Assembly (NCBI GenBank): GCA_934273135.1
Contig: CAKQSU010000012.1
Span: 1 to 12,819 of the forward strand
Reading direction: 5' to 3'
Length of the DNA: 12,819 bases
Origin: an uncultured Clostridia bacterium
Lineage (GTDB): Bacteria; Bacillota; Clostridia; Christensenellales; Borkfalkiaceae
The notes below the pieces were generated by a model. That model made no database searches and was not told the origin of the DNA. It saw only the letters and a program-made list of their open reading frames with translations. This document shows positions 1 to 7,806 of the stretch, piece after piece. Position numbers and translations under genes: made by a program. Each line of letters starts with the position of its first letter. Position 1 is the first letter of the stretch.

Positions 1-1
1 C

Positions 2-97
2 CTTATAGGCGGGCTTATCGTAGAAGCAGACGGCAACGTGATAGACGGAAGCGTAAGAAGCGAAATACAAAAAATCAAGGAAGTGATATCGGAATGA
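2..97 (+). CDS. atpH: ATP synthase F1 delta subunit, C-terminal end (partial)
   Basis: The window opens inside this gene. The frame that starts at base 2 encodes about 31 residues and ends in TGA at 95-97. The peptide contains [20 protein letters not shown], which matches the conserved end of the F1 delta (OSCP) subunit, where a GG-containing strand is followed by a D-G-S-V motif and a short charged helix. Delta links the top of the alpha3-beta3 head to the peripheral b-subunit stalk. Its stop overlaps the atpA start as ATGA, so the two are probably translationally coupled. Everything upstream of this tail lies outside the window. Confidence 0.9.
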   Translation, partial: LIGGLIVEADGNVIDGSVRSEIQKIKEVISE

Positions 98-1593
98 ACG
101 TACGAGCGGAAGAAATCTCAAACGTTATCAGAGAACAGATAAAAAATTACAAATCCCGTATCGAGATGACGGAAACGGGTACGGTCATTTTGGTTGGCGA
201 CGGAATAGCTCGCGTTTACGGGCTTAGAAACTGCATGGCGAACGAGCTATTAGAATTCGAAGACGGCTCTTTCGGCGTTGCGCAAAACCTCGAAGAGGAA
301 ACCGTTTCCGTAGCCGTGCTTTCCGACGACAACGAGATACACGAAGGCAGCAAGGTTAAAAGAACGGGCAAAGTTTTGTTCGTTCCCGTGGGCGAAGCTC
401 TTTTAGGCAGAGTCGTCAACGCGCTCGGTATTCCCGTGGACGGCAAAGGTCCCGTGCTTACTACCGAAACCCGCCCCGTCGAGTCGGAAGCGCCGGGGAT
501 AATAGAAAGAAAAAGCGTATCCGTGCCGCTTCAGACGGGCATTAAAGCGATTGACGGCATGATTCCTATCGGCAGAGGTCAGCGAGAACTCATAATCGGC
601 GACCGCCAGACGGGTAAAACGGAAATCGCGATAGACGCAATCATCAACCAGAAAGGCAAGGACGTAATGTGCATTTACGTCGCGATTGGACAGAAGAACA
701 CTTCGGTTTTAAGAATCGTGGAGGAGTTTGAAAAGTCGGGCGCGATGGATTACACTATTGTCGTTACGGCGTCGGCTTCCGAATCGGCACCGCTTCAATA
801 CGTTGCGCCGTACGCGGGTTGCGCGATGGCGGAATACTTCCGTGAAAAAGGCAAAGACGTGCTTATCGTTTACGACGATTTAAGCAAGCACGCCGTGGCT
901 TACCGCGCGCTTTCCCTTCTTATTCGCCGTCCGCCGGGTCGTGAAGCTTACCCGGGCGACGTATTCTATCTCCACTCCCGCCTTTTAGAGCGCGCGGCGT
1001 GCGTAGACAAAGCGTACGGCGGCGGCTCCATAACGGCATTGCCGATAATCGAAACGCAAGCGGGCGACGTTTCCGCGTATATCCCGACAAACGTTATTTC
1101 GATAACCGACGGGCAGATATTCCTCGAAACGGAACTTTTCCATTCGGGCATAATGCCGGCGATTAACCCCGGTATTTCCGTAAGCCGCGTCGGCGGTTCG
1201 GCTCAGCTTAAAGGAATGAAAAAGCTTTCGGGCGAATTGAAGCTTTTGTATTCGCAGTACCGAGAACTACAAACGTTTGCGCAGTTCGGCTCCGACCTTG
1301 ACGCCGACACCAAAGCAAGGCTTGCGCTCGGCGAAAGAATAGTCGAAGTTTTAAAACAAGACAAGAACAGCCCCGTTCGCGCGGGGGCGCAGATAGTAAT
1401 CGTTTACGCGGTCGTCAAAGGCTATCTCAATTCGGTTGCCGTTAAGGATATCAAAAAATACGAAGCAAAGCTTTACGACACGCTCGAAACGCATTATAAC
1501 GAACTTTTGGTTAGGCTTGAAAAGGGCGAGTACGACAAAGCCATAGAAGAAGAAATCAAATCCGCGCTTTTAAGCTTGAATAAAGAGGCGTAA
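94..1593 (+). CDS. atpA: ATP synthase F1 subunit alpha
   Basis: Non-catalytic nucleotide-binding subunit of the cytoplasmic F1 head, which exchanges ATP synthesis with ion flow through Fo. The 499-residue length is normal for the family. The order is an N-terminal beta-barrel (about 25-92), a nucleotide-binding domain with the Walker A motif GDRQTGKT at 169-176 and the Walker B strand ending VLIVYDD near 256-262, and a C-terminal helical domain. The family signature [10 protein letters not shown] lies at 355-364 and is followed by Arg365, which corresponds to the arginine finger that reaches into the neighbouring beta site. The ATG overlaps the atpH stop, and AAGGAAGTGA at 77-86 serves as the ribosome binding site. 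Only two bases separate it from atpG. Nothing is unusual and the identification is secure. Confidence 0.98.
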   Translation: MNVRAEEISNVIREQIKNYKSRIEMTETGTVILVGDGIARVYGLRNCMANELLEFEDGSFGVAQNLEEETVSVAVLSDDNEIHEGSKVKRTGKVLFVPVGEALLGRVVNALGIPVDGKGPVLTTETRPVESEAPGIIERKSVSVPLQTGIKAIDGMIPIGRGQRELIIGDRQTGKTEIAIDAIINQKGKDVMCIYVAIGQKNTSVLRIVEEFEKSGAMDYTIVVTASASESAPLQYVAPYAGCAMAEYFREKGKDVLIVYDDLSKHAVAYRALSLLIRRPPGREAYPGDVFYLHSRLLERAACVDKAYGGGSITALPIIETQAGDVSAYIPTNVISITDGQIFLETELFHSGIMPAINPGISVSRVGGSAQLKGMKKLSGELKLLYSQYRELQTFAQFGSDLDADTKARLALGERIVEVLKQDKNSPVRAGAQIVIVYAVVKGYLNSVAVKDIKKYEAKLYDTLETHYNELLVRLEKGEYDKAIEEEIKSALLSLNKEA

Positions 1594-1595
1594 TT

Positions 1596-2393
1596 ATGGG
1601 CGCAGACGTTAAACAACTCCGCGCGAGGATAAAGAGCGTCGATTCGACGATGCACTTAACGGGCGCGATGGGCTTGGTGGCTTCTTCCAAGATACGAAAA
1701 GCCACTTCCGCAATGGAACGCGGGCGCGAATACCGCGCAGCCGTCGAGGACACCGTAACGATGCTTATCTCTTGCCCGGAATGCCAAAAAAGCCCCTATA
1801 TGTCGATTAACGACGGTTTTGACAAGCTTGTCGTCATCGCGGGCGACAGGGGACTTGCGGGCGGATACAACGCGAACGTGTGGCGGCTCATGAAAGAGAT
1901 GGGTCAAACGGAAACGGTTGCGATAGGCAAACGCGCGCTTGACAGATACAAAAACGGCTACGCTTCGGCGGAAAAGTTTACGGGCGCAGAAGCGCGCGAA
2001 CTTGCCGAAAAACTTTGCGAAGAGTTTAAAGAGAAAAAGTACGCGCGGCTCGGCATCGTTTCCACAAAATACCGCTCGATGCTAACCCAGGAAGCGGTGG
2101 TCGAATGGATTCTTCCGCTCAAAAAGAGCGATAAAAAAACCGAATGCCCCATATTCGAACCGGACGAAGAAACGGTTTTAAACGACGCCGTCGTAACGTA
2201 CGTTGCGGGCTGCATAGCCGCGGCGGTCAAGGAAAGTTTCGCTTCGGAAGTAGCGGCGAGAAAGGTCGCTATGGATTCGGCGGGCAAGAACGCCAAGAAG
2301 ATGATAGACGAGCTTAGCTTGAAGTACAACAGAGCAAGACAAGGCGCGATTACGCAGGAAATAACGGAAATCGTAGCCGGCAGCGGCTCTTGA
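1596..2393 (+). CDS. atpG: ATP synthase F1 subunit gamma
   Basis: Central rotor shaft of F1. It turns inside the alpha3-beta3 ring and couples it to the c-ring. The N-terminal helix has the family pattern STMHLTGAMGLVASSKIRKA (about residues 16-35), the Rossmann-like middle part carries GDRGLAGGYNAN near 83-94, and the C-terminal helix has the hallmark YNRARQGAITQEITEIVAG. Together the two end helices form the coiled-coil shaft. At 265 residues it is about 20 shorter than typical gamma (near 285). The shortening appears to fall in the middle domain, because both end helices are intact. A GAGG-like site (1584-1590) precedes the ATG, and atpA ends two bases upstream. The 54-base gap after it is the largest in this operon and holds a repeat fragment. 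Confidence 0.97.
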   Translation: MGADVKQLRARIKSVDSTMHLTGAMGLVASSKIRKATSAMERGREYRAAVEDTVTMLISCPECQKSPYMSINDGFDKLVVIAGDRGLAGGYNANVWRLMKEMGQTETVAIGKRALDRYKNGYASAEKFTGAEARELAEKLCEEFKEKKYARLGIVSTKYRSMLTQEAVVEWILPLKKSDKKTECPIFEPDEETVLNDAVVTYVAGCIAAAVKESFASEVAARKVAMDSAGKNAKKMIDELSLKYNRARQGAITQEITEIVAGSGS

Positions 2394-2394
2394 T

Positions 2395-2422
2395 AATTAG
2401 TGATGGCGAATGTAATCCCTAA
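2395..2422 (+). repeat. Solo end-copy of the dispersed repeat, inside the atp operon
   Basis: These 28 bases, starting two bases after the atpG stop, match the right end of the large repeat element downstream (4754-4781) at 23 of 28 positions without gaps. The best block is GAATGTAATCCCTAA against GAATGCAATCCCTAA. The match includes the terminal inverted repeat core. It sits in the only roomy gap of the F1 genes and leaves the atpD ribosome binding site intact. It is most simply a solo or decayed end of the same mobile repeat family. Chance similarity is unlikely but was not tested statistically. Confidence 0.6.
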
Positions 2423-2433
2423 GGCTCTTAAAA

Positions 2434-2442
2434 AAAGGAGGT
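2434..2442 (+). promoter_or_regulatory. Strong ribosome binding site of atpD
   Basis: AAAGGAGGT is a full match to the anti-Shine-Dalgarno end of 16S rRNA and lies five bases before the atpD ATG. It is the strongest site in the F1 operon. It fits the need for three beta subunits per complex and shows that atpD does not rely on coupling to atpG. Confidence 0.85.
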
Positions 2443-2447
2443 CTTGA

Positions 2448-3838
<1,391 letters not shown>

Positions 3839-3839
<1 letters not shown>

Positions 3840-4102
3840 TGGCGGCGTATGACCTCGTCGTCGCTACCCCCGACGGCGAATTGTTTAACGGAAAGGCGCA
3901 AATGCTCACGGTGAGGGGCGTTTCGGGCGACCTTGCCATAATGGCTTTGCACGCGCCGTTCGTCACGAGCGTTAAAAAAGGCGAATGTAAGATAATCGCC
4001 GAGGACGGCAGTATAATAAAAGCCGTAACCGACGGAGGACTTTTGACCGTTTCAAACGACAAAACGGTCTATCTCACGTCATCTTTTAAAAAAATCGAAT
4101 AA
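3839..4102 (+). CDS. atpC: ATP synthase F1 subunit epsilon, short form without the C-terminal helical domain
   Basis: Epsilon sits at the foot of gamma and joins the shaft to the c-ring. The 87 residues cover only the N-terminal beta-sandwich: YDLVVATPDGELFNGKAQML, then GVSGDLAIMALHAPF and the GGLLTVSNDKTVYLTSS strands. Typical epsilon has about 135 residues and ends in two helices that inhibit ATP hydrolysis. Here the protein stops right after the last beta strand with FKKIE. Bases after the stop do not resume a helical reading frame; hairpins begin within about five bases, so this is a native short form and not a visible frameshift. Similar short epsilon subunits are known, for example in green sulfur bacteria. 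The ATG overlaps the atpD stop by one base (TAATG). It is the last gene of the operon. Confidence 0.95.
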
Positions 4103-4106
4103 CCTT

Positions 4107-4153
4107 GCCCGGCTCGAAAACTTTTTAGACCGGGCTAAGCCGCGGAAAGCGGC
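4107..4153 (+). other. Two small hairpins after atpC
   Basis: GCCCGG (4107-4112) pairs with CCGGGC (4130-4135), and directly after it GCCGC (4139-4143) pairs with GCGGC (4149-4153) around a GGAAA loop. Both lie between the atpC stop and the terminator. Neither is followed by a T-tract, so they are more likely 3' end stabilising structures than terminators. Confidence 0.45.
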
Positions 4154-4160
4154 AAGAAAG

Positions 4161-4205
4161 AAAGACCGAGGATTCCTCTATACGGGAAGTCCCCGGTCTT
4201 TTTTT
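4161..4205 (+). terminator. Intrinsic terminator of the atp operon
   Basis: AAAGACCG (4161-4168) pairs with CGGTCTTT (4194-4201). The stem continues after one mismatch with GGA/TCC and TTCC/GGAA around a short loop. Seven T residues at 4199-4205 complete a classical rho-independent terminator on the plus strand. Confidence 0.9.
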
Positions 4206-4795
4206 GCGCGTTTAAATAGGGATTGCATTCGTCATCTACTTAATATTTTTGCGGGAATAAATCGGTTTTTGCTGCGTTAAACAACCTTCAATGTACGTCA
4301 AGTACTATTTCGGTCGTTTGCCTTGCAAAAACTAAGCCGCAAGACGGCGATTTCTTATCCGCAAAAATGCGAAGCACCTAAAAGAGCGTATTTTTTGATG
4401 ATTTTTTGCGAGCGTGAGGGATGCTGTACTGAACCGTTTGCGGTTGCACTTCGCTGTTGTTTGTGCGGCGCAAAATCGGCTACTTAGGCGTTAAACAACC
4501 TTCAACGTATGGCATACTGTTTCGGTTGTTTGCCTTTAATTACCTCGATTTATCGCCGCACAAATGCAAGGCACCTTAAAGCCGTATTTTATGTGCAGAT
4601 TTTGACAAATACGAACGAAGCTGTATGCCATACTGCAAGTGAGTATTTGCCGAAAGATGCCTAAAAGACGGCTTTAAGGCAACAGATTAGTGCAACCGTA
4701 AACGGTTACGCCCGAACGGTCGCTAAAAAGCGCGAAAAAGACGCCTTTTAGGTAATTAGGGATAAGGAATGCAATCCCTAAATAAAAAAGCGCAA
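4204..4795. mobile_element. MITE-like element with terminal inverted repeats and nested palindromes
   Basis: The ends are inverted copies: 4211-4230 against 4767-4786 match at 18 of 20 positions, with the 14-base core TAGGGATTGCATTC perfect. A further TTGCGC/GCGCAA pair lies just outside. Inside are nested inverted pairs: 4432-4450 with 4689-4707 (18 of 19), 4376-4384 with 4745-4753 (9 of 9), 4460-4470 with 4554-4564 (11 of 11), 4574-4585 with 4668-4679 (12 of 12), 4507-4517 with 4623-4633 (11 of 11), and AAACAACC with GGTTGTTT (4493-4531). I see no open reading frame of note, no transposase and no clear target-site duplication. It looks like a non-autonomous, hairpin-forming repeat. A structured RNA gene is the alternative. 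Confidence 0.65.
4274..4633 (+). repeat. Two diverged direct units inside the element
   Basis: The 18-mer GCGTTAAACAACCTTCAA occurs identically at 4274-4291 and 4488-4505, 214 bases apart. The following sequence stays alignable with gaps: a GGTYGTTTGCCTT block, then an AATGC...GCACCT block, and finally a GCTGTA..ACTG block. The element therefore seems to have grown by tandem duplication of a unit of about 210 bases, followed by divergence. In the first unit the hairpin arm GGTCGTTT keeps pairing with AAACAACC through one G-T wobble. Confidence 0.55.
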
Positions 4796-4816
4796 GGGAA
4801 AAAAATCTCTGCGCTT
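4784..4816 (-). terminator. Intrinsic terminator, minus strand
   Basis: On the minus strand AAGCGCA (4816-4810) pairs with TGCGCTT (4794-4788), followed by a run of six T (4789-4784). It would end the candidate small RNA and any read-through from the cluster that stops at 5078. It directly abuts the right end of the repeat element. Confidence 0.7.
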
Positions 4817-4936
4817 GTAATCTAAACGTAATCCATAGGCGGTTACCTCCCGTCGCGAGTCTTTCTCCATTGCTTTGTAAGTCTTGTCCTGTGCTGCCTC
4901 TTATAGATGATTATAGTTGTGTTTGCGTAAACAACC
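4784..4936 (-). ncRNA. Candidate small RNA of unknown family
   Basis: A minus-strand consensus promoter (4943-4971) and a minus-strand intrinsic terminator (4784-4816) enclose about 150 bases with no convincing protein gene. The predicted start is near 4936. A hairpin can form near the 5' end from the GTTGTTTACGCAAACACAAC stretch, and AGGC/GCCT plus TAATC/GATTA can pair 5' and 3' flanks of a middle loop. Near the 3' end a GGGAGGT Shine-Dalgarno-like stretch stands eight bases before a five-codon minicistron (4836-4822). I do not recognise an Rfam family; 4.5S, tmRNA and RNase P hallmarks are absent. The unit points away from the surface-protein cluster and into the repeat element, so it is not a leader of a downstream gene. 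Confidence 0.45.
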
Positions 4937-4942
4937 AAATAT

Positions 4943-4971
4943 ATTTTATCACAAAAAATTTTATTTTTCAA
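4943..4971 (-). promoter_or_regulatory. Sigma-A-type promoter driving the candidate small RNA
   Basis: On the minus strand TTGAAA (4971-4966) and TAAAAT (4948-4943) are separated by exactly 17 bases. Both boxes differ from consensus by one base. The surrounding DNA is A/T-rich, which helps promoter function but also raises the chance of a false match. Confidence 0.6.
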
Positions 4972-5012
4972 GCCTTAACGCGCTTTGCGGCGCAAAAATT
5001 TTCTCAACGTAT

Positions 5013-5050
5013 AATAATGCGCCCGAACAAGACCGTCCGAGCGCGTTATT
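5013..5050 (-). other. Long hairpin just beyond the end of the surface-protein cluster
   Basis: The arms AATAATGCGC (5013-5022) and GCGCGTTATT (5041-5050) pair with one mismatch, and the inner arms extend the stem by about six more pairs with two G-U wobbles in the minus-strand transcript, leaving a six-base loop. It lies about 28 bases past the stop at 5078. No strong T-tract follows on the minus strand, so it may protect the 3' end or end transcription weakly. Confidence 0.45.
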
Positions 5051-5077
5051 AAAATCGTTTTAATTATTTTCTGCCGT

Positions 5078-6160
5078 TTAAGCGGCTTTTTTCGCCCACG
5101 CAAGCGTACCCGTTGTGGCAAGCTCGATGTAGTTGAGATTCTTTCCGCCCGCCGAGTCGTAATGGGCTTTGCCGGACATTTCGTTCGTTGCAAACTCTAT
5201 TACGTTTTCGCCGCGGATAAGGTGCAAGACTACTTCTACTTCGTAAGTCTTCCAATCCCACCAACCGCCGGTGTTGTCGCCGGGGTCGAGAGTTATGCCC
5301 GTATCTACGGTTTTTCCGTTGACGGTAAGCGTTGACATGTCGTCAAGAATGTGATGCCCGTTTATCTGCTTGCTTATGCAGAAAGTGATTTTTGCCTGAG
5401 TTTTTTTGTTGCTCGTGATTCTGAAAGTCACCTTGCCGCCGACCGAAGAAAGGAAAAGATTTTTTACGCACTGCTCTTCGCTGCCGTCCGCTCTTTTCTG
5501 GTCTCCGCAATACTCGGTCGAAGCCTGGTCTTCGAGTTCGGCGTCCTCCGCTTCGAAGCGATAAGTCTTAACTTCGCCCTCGTTGTTTTCCTCTTCGAAT
5601 ATAAGCTTAACCTTAAAAGTCGCCGACTTGCCGCCGTAAAGCACTTTGACGTCCTGTTCCGCCGTGGAAGTTATATCGACGGAAGTTTTGTCAATCATGT
5701 CGGGCGTAATCTTTATTTCGTCGCTTTCGCCGCCGACGTAGCTCACGCTAAGCACGCCGTCGTCCGCTATCGCGAAAGGTACTTCGGTATAAACGCTCGT
5801 AACGGTCGGGGCTTTCTTTATGCTTACCGAGCTTGCTTTCCTCACAAGTTTAATGGTGAAAGTAACGCTCTTGCCGCCGTAGCTTATTTTCAACGTTTGC
5901 TCTTCGACCGATTTTTTATTAAAGGAAGAAGTGTCTATCATTTTAAGCGTAACTTTTACTTCGGCTTTTTTGTCCTTGGAATACTTTACGGACAAAACCC
6001 CGTCGTCGGCGATTTTCAAATCCTCGCCGTATTCGCTCGTAACGGTCGGCGCATTCTTTAAAATAATGGCTTCCGCCGACGGTTCTTTGCCGCACCCTAC
6101 CGCCGCAAGGCAGGCAATAAAAAGTGATAAAGTTAAAATAATCGATATGAATTTTTTCAT
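5078..6160 (-). CDS. Surface lipoprotein with two Ig-like repeats and one CBM6/35-like module
   Basis: Predicted extracytoplasmic, membrane-anchored binding protein of 360 residues. Residues 1-23 are a lipoprotein signal (MKKFISIILTLSLF...AAVGC) with Cys23 as the lipid site. Two homologous Ig-like repeats follow (about 35-106 and 115-188), each opening with APTVTS and containing ADDGVLSV and YGGKS; they resemble the bacterial Ig-like group 3 fold. Residues 200-350 form a CBM6/35-like module: YRFEAEDAE at the start, LTVNGKTVD, RGENVIEF and NLNYIEL. The chosen ATG has AAGGAG eight bases upstream; an earlier in-frame ATG at 6223 overlaps the previous gene and would bury the signal peptide. It is last in the cluster, 44 bases after its neighbour. 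No catalytic residues are seen, so the glycan ligand is unknown. Confidence 0.85.
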   Translation of the reverse strand: MKKFISIILTLSLFIACLAAVGCGKEPSAEAIILKNAPTVTSEYGEDLKIADDGVLSVKYSKDKKAEVKVTLKMIDTSSFNKKSVEEQTLKISYGGKSVTFTIKLVRKASSVSIKKAPTVTSVYTEVPFAIADDGVLSVSYVGGESDEIKITPDMIDKTSVDITSTAEQDVKVLYGGKSATFKVKLIFEEENNEGEVKTYRFEAEDAELEDQASTEYCGDQKRADGSEEQCVKNLFLSSVGGKVTFRITSNKKTQAKITFCISKQINGHHILDDMSTLTVNGKTVDTGITLDPGDNTGGWWDWKTYEVEVVLHLIRGENVIEFATNEMSGKAHYDSAGGKNLNYIELATTGTLAWAKKAA

Positions 6161-6204
6161 GAATATTGCTCCTTTTTTGTCAAATAATCGACTTATATCG
6201 CGAC

Positions 6205-7806
6205 TTATGCGTTCTTCGTCCATTCAAGGAAGAGGTCTGTGAAGAACGTTATTTTGTCTAAGTTAGCTCCGCCCACAACTTCAAGCTCGATAACGTTTTC
6301 GCCTTTTACAAGGTCTATTTTTGTTTCGACTAAGTGCGCAAAGCAGTAATACGGGGTCAAGCCCGTCCAATAACCTACGGTTAAAGTGCCTATCGAAATT
6401 TGTTTTCCGTTTACGCGCAAAATAAACTTATCCTCGAACGTCAACGGGTCCGTTCTGTTCATGTCTATGCCGAGTATTGCTTTGCCAGCGTCGTCGGCAT
6501 TTATATTGAACACAACCTTGTCGCCCGCCTTGTTGAGCGCACCGACGGATTTTCCGCCGGAAGCCGGGGCGTAATTAAGCTCACCTGCGGTCGGCGTTTC
6601 AATCATTACGCCTTCGGGCAAAACCGCGTCCTCCGCTTCGAAGTCGTAAACGTAACCTTTCGCAAGTTTTACTTCGCTGTCCGTCGTCGTGATTTTGAAG
6701 CAGTCTAAGTTAGATTCTTTCATACTCTTATCTACAAGCGTAAGAACTATAACGTTTTCGCCCGCTTTAAGATTGACGTTAACGTCGCAAGAACCGCCGA
6801 AGTTTGCCCAAGTGTTGCCGCCCCAACCGTTGCCTTTCATCGCGCCCACGGTTACGGCTTCGCCGTTTACGCTAAGCGTAAAGACTTTTTCGAAAGTAAA
6901 ATCGTCCGGCTTGTTGTTGACTATTCCGAGCGTTGCCGCCGTCGCCTTTTCGCTCGTCACTTTGAGCGTGACCGTCGCTCCGTTGGACATTTCCGCAAAC
7001 GATATATATCTGACTTTACTTACGACAGAAGCGAATTTTGGCTCGGGGTATTCGAATTTGACTTTTCCGCTTACTTCTGCGTCCTCCCCTTCGAAAACGT
7101 AAGTTACTTTTCCGGATTGCGCCCATTTTGCGTAAAGCGTAACGTCTGCTTCGAGCGGCTTAGTCGCAAGAGAATCTTTATCGAACGCCTTTGTCAAAGC
7201 TCTGTCATAATACCAGCCGACGAAGGTAAAGTTTTCTCTTGTCGGAGCGGTCGGTAATTCAATCGTTTTGCCGTCGCTTCCAACGGGGCTTACCGCGTTG
7301 CCGCCCAGCGCGTTGAAGTACACGTTGTAAACGAGCGTTTTTTTGACTGTAATCGTAAACTCCGCGCTCTTGCCCATATAAGTGACGGTCACCTTCTTTT
7401 CACCCTCGACGTTCATGTCGGGCGCGGATAATTCGCACTCGGCGATTTCGATTGTTTTGGTCGTGTTGTCGCTCATCTTTGCGGTGACGATAAGCCCTTC
7501 CGCGGTAAAAGTTTCGCCCGCTTCGTAAAAAATCTTAGCGGCGGATATGTCGAGCGTTATTTCCTTTAACGTCACTTCAACAGAAGAAGAGTCGCCGCCG
7601 GTTGATGACGATGAATCGCCACCCGTCGAGGACGAAGAGTCGCCGCCCGTCGAGGACGAATCCCCCGCGGAAGAGGAACCAGGAAGGGGCGAGGACGAAG
7701 AAGAATCGTCGCGGATTTTGATGTCGCAAGACGCAAAAAGCATTACTGACAAAGCCGTTACGACGAATAAAATGACCGCCAATAATCTGTTTAATTTAGT
7801 TTTCAT
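6205..7806 (-). CDS. Surface lipoprotein with Ser-rich linker, Ig-like, InlB-type repeat and two CBM6/35-like modules
   Basis: Predicted 533-residue lipoprotein. The signal peptide ends at LFASC with Cys27 as the lipid site. A Ser/Gly/Asp linker (33-76) made of STGGDSSS units likely spans the wall. Then come a bacterial Ig-like domain (79-155, with YEAGETFTAEGLIVTA), a Listeria-Bacteroides/InlB B-type repeat (159-229, with FTFVGWYYDRALTKAFD and VTLYAKW), and two CBM6/35-like modules (236-373 opening YVFEGEDAE, 387-523 opening YDFEAEDAV). Both modules repeat the pattern VNG, then GENVI, then NLD. The start overlaps the GH3 gene by 11 bases and has GAGGT eight bases upstream, so translation is probably coupled. 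No enzyme motif is seen. It most likely holds a polysaccharide near the anchored glycosidase. The fold assignments rest on motifs, not on a profile search. Confidence 0.85.
   Translation of the reverse strand: MKTKLNRLLAVILFVVTALSVMLFASCDIKIRDDSSSSSPLPGSSSAGDSSSTGGDSSSSTGGDSSSSTGGDSSSVEVTLKEITLDISAAKIFYEAGETFTAEGLIVTAKMSDNTTKTIEIAECELSAPDMNVEGEKKVTVTYMGKSAEFTITVKKTLVYNVYFNALGGNAVSPVGSDGKTIELPTAPTRENFTFVGWYYDRALTKAFDKDSLATKPLEADVTLYAKWAQSGKVTYVFEGEDAEVSGKVKFEYPEPKFASVVSKVRYISFAEMSNGATVTLKVTSEKATAATLGIVNNKPDDFTFEKVFTLSVNGEAVTVGAMKGNGWGGNTWANFGGSCDVNVNLKAGENVIVLTLVDKSMKESNLDCFKITTTDSEVKLAKGYVYDFEAEDAVLPEGVMIETPTAGELNYAPASGGKSVGALNKAGDKVVFNINADDAGKAILGIDMNRTDPLTFEDKFILRVNGKQISIGTLTVGYWTGLTPYYCFAHLVETKIDLVKGENVIELEVVGGANLDKITFFTDLFLEWTKNA
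7586..7657. repeat. Three tandem 24-bp units coding the Ser-rich linker
   Basis: Units at 7586-7609, 7610-7633 and 7634-7657 each encode an eight-residue Ser-Thr-Gly-Gly-Asp-Ser repeat on the minus strand. The second and third differ at only three or so bases. Being in-frame multiples of three, copies can be gained or lost without breaking the gene, which would change linker length. Confidence 0.75.

Noticed and set aside
4103..4160. Frameshift that hides the missing C-terminal half of epsilon
   Set aside because: None of the frames after the stop encodes the helical domain; G/C-rich hairpins and the terminator follow at once.
4204..4795. CRISPR array
   Set aside because: The repeats are inverted and nested or occur only twice with 214-base spacing; there is no regular repeat-spacer pattern and no cas gene.
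4784..4936. Known housekeeping RNA (4.5S, tmRNA, RNase P) for the small RNA unit
   Set aside because: The 4.5S tetraloop region, the tmRNA tRNA-like ends and the RNase P core motifs are not present. 6S RNA cannot be fully excluded because its sequence is poorly conserved.
4870..5052. 60-codon plus-strand open reading frame in the intergenic region
   Set aside because: It overlaps the promoter and the 5' half of the candidate small RNA on the other strand, and its composition looks like translated A/T-rich spacer.
6161..6223. Longer start for the 5078-6160 lipoprotein, beginning at the ATG at 6223
   Set aside because: It would overlap the previous gene and place 21 charged residues before a perfect lipoprotein signal peptide, while the ATG at 6160 has AAGGAG at ideal distance.
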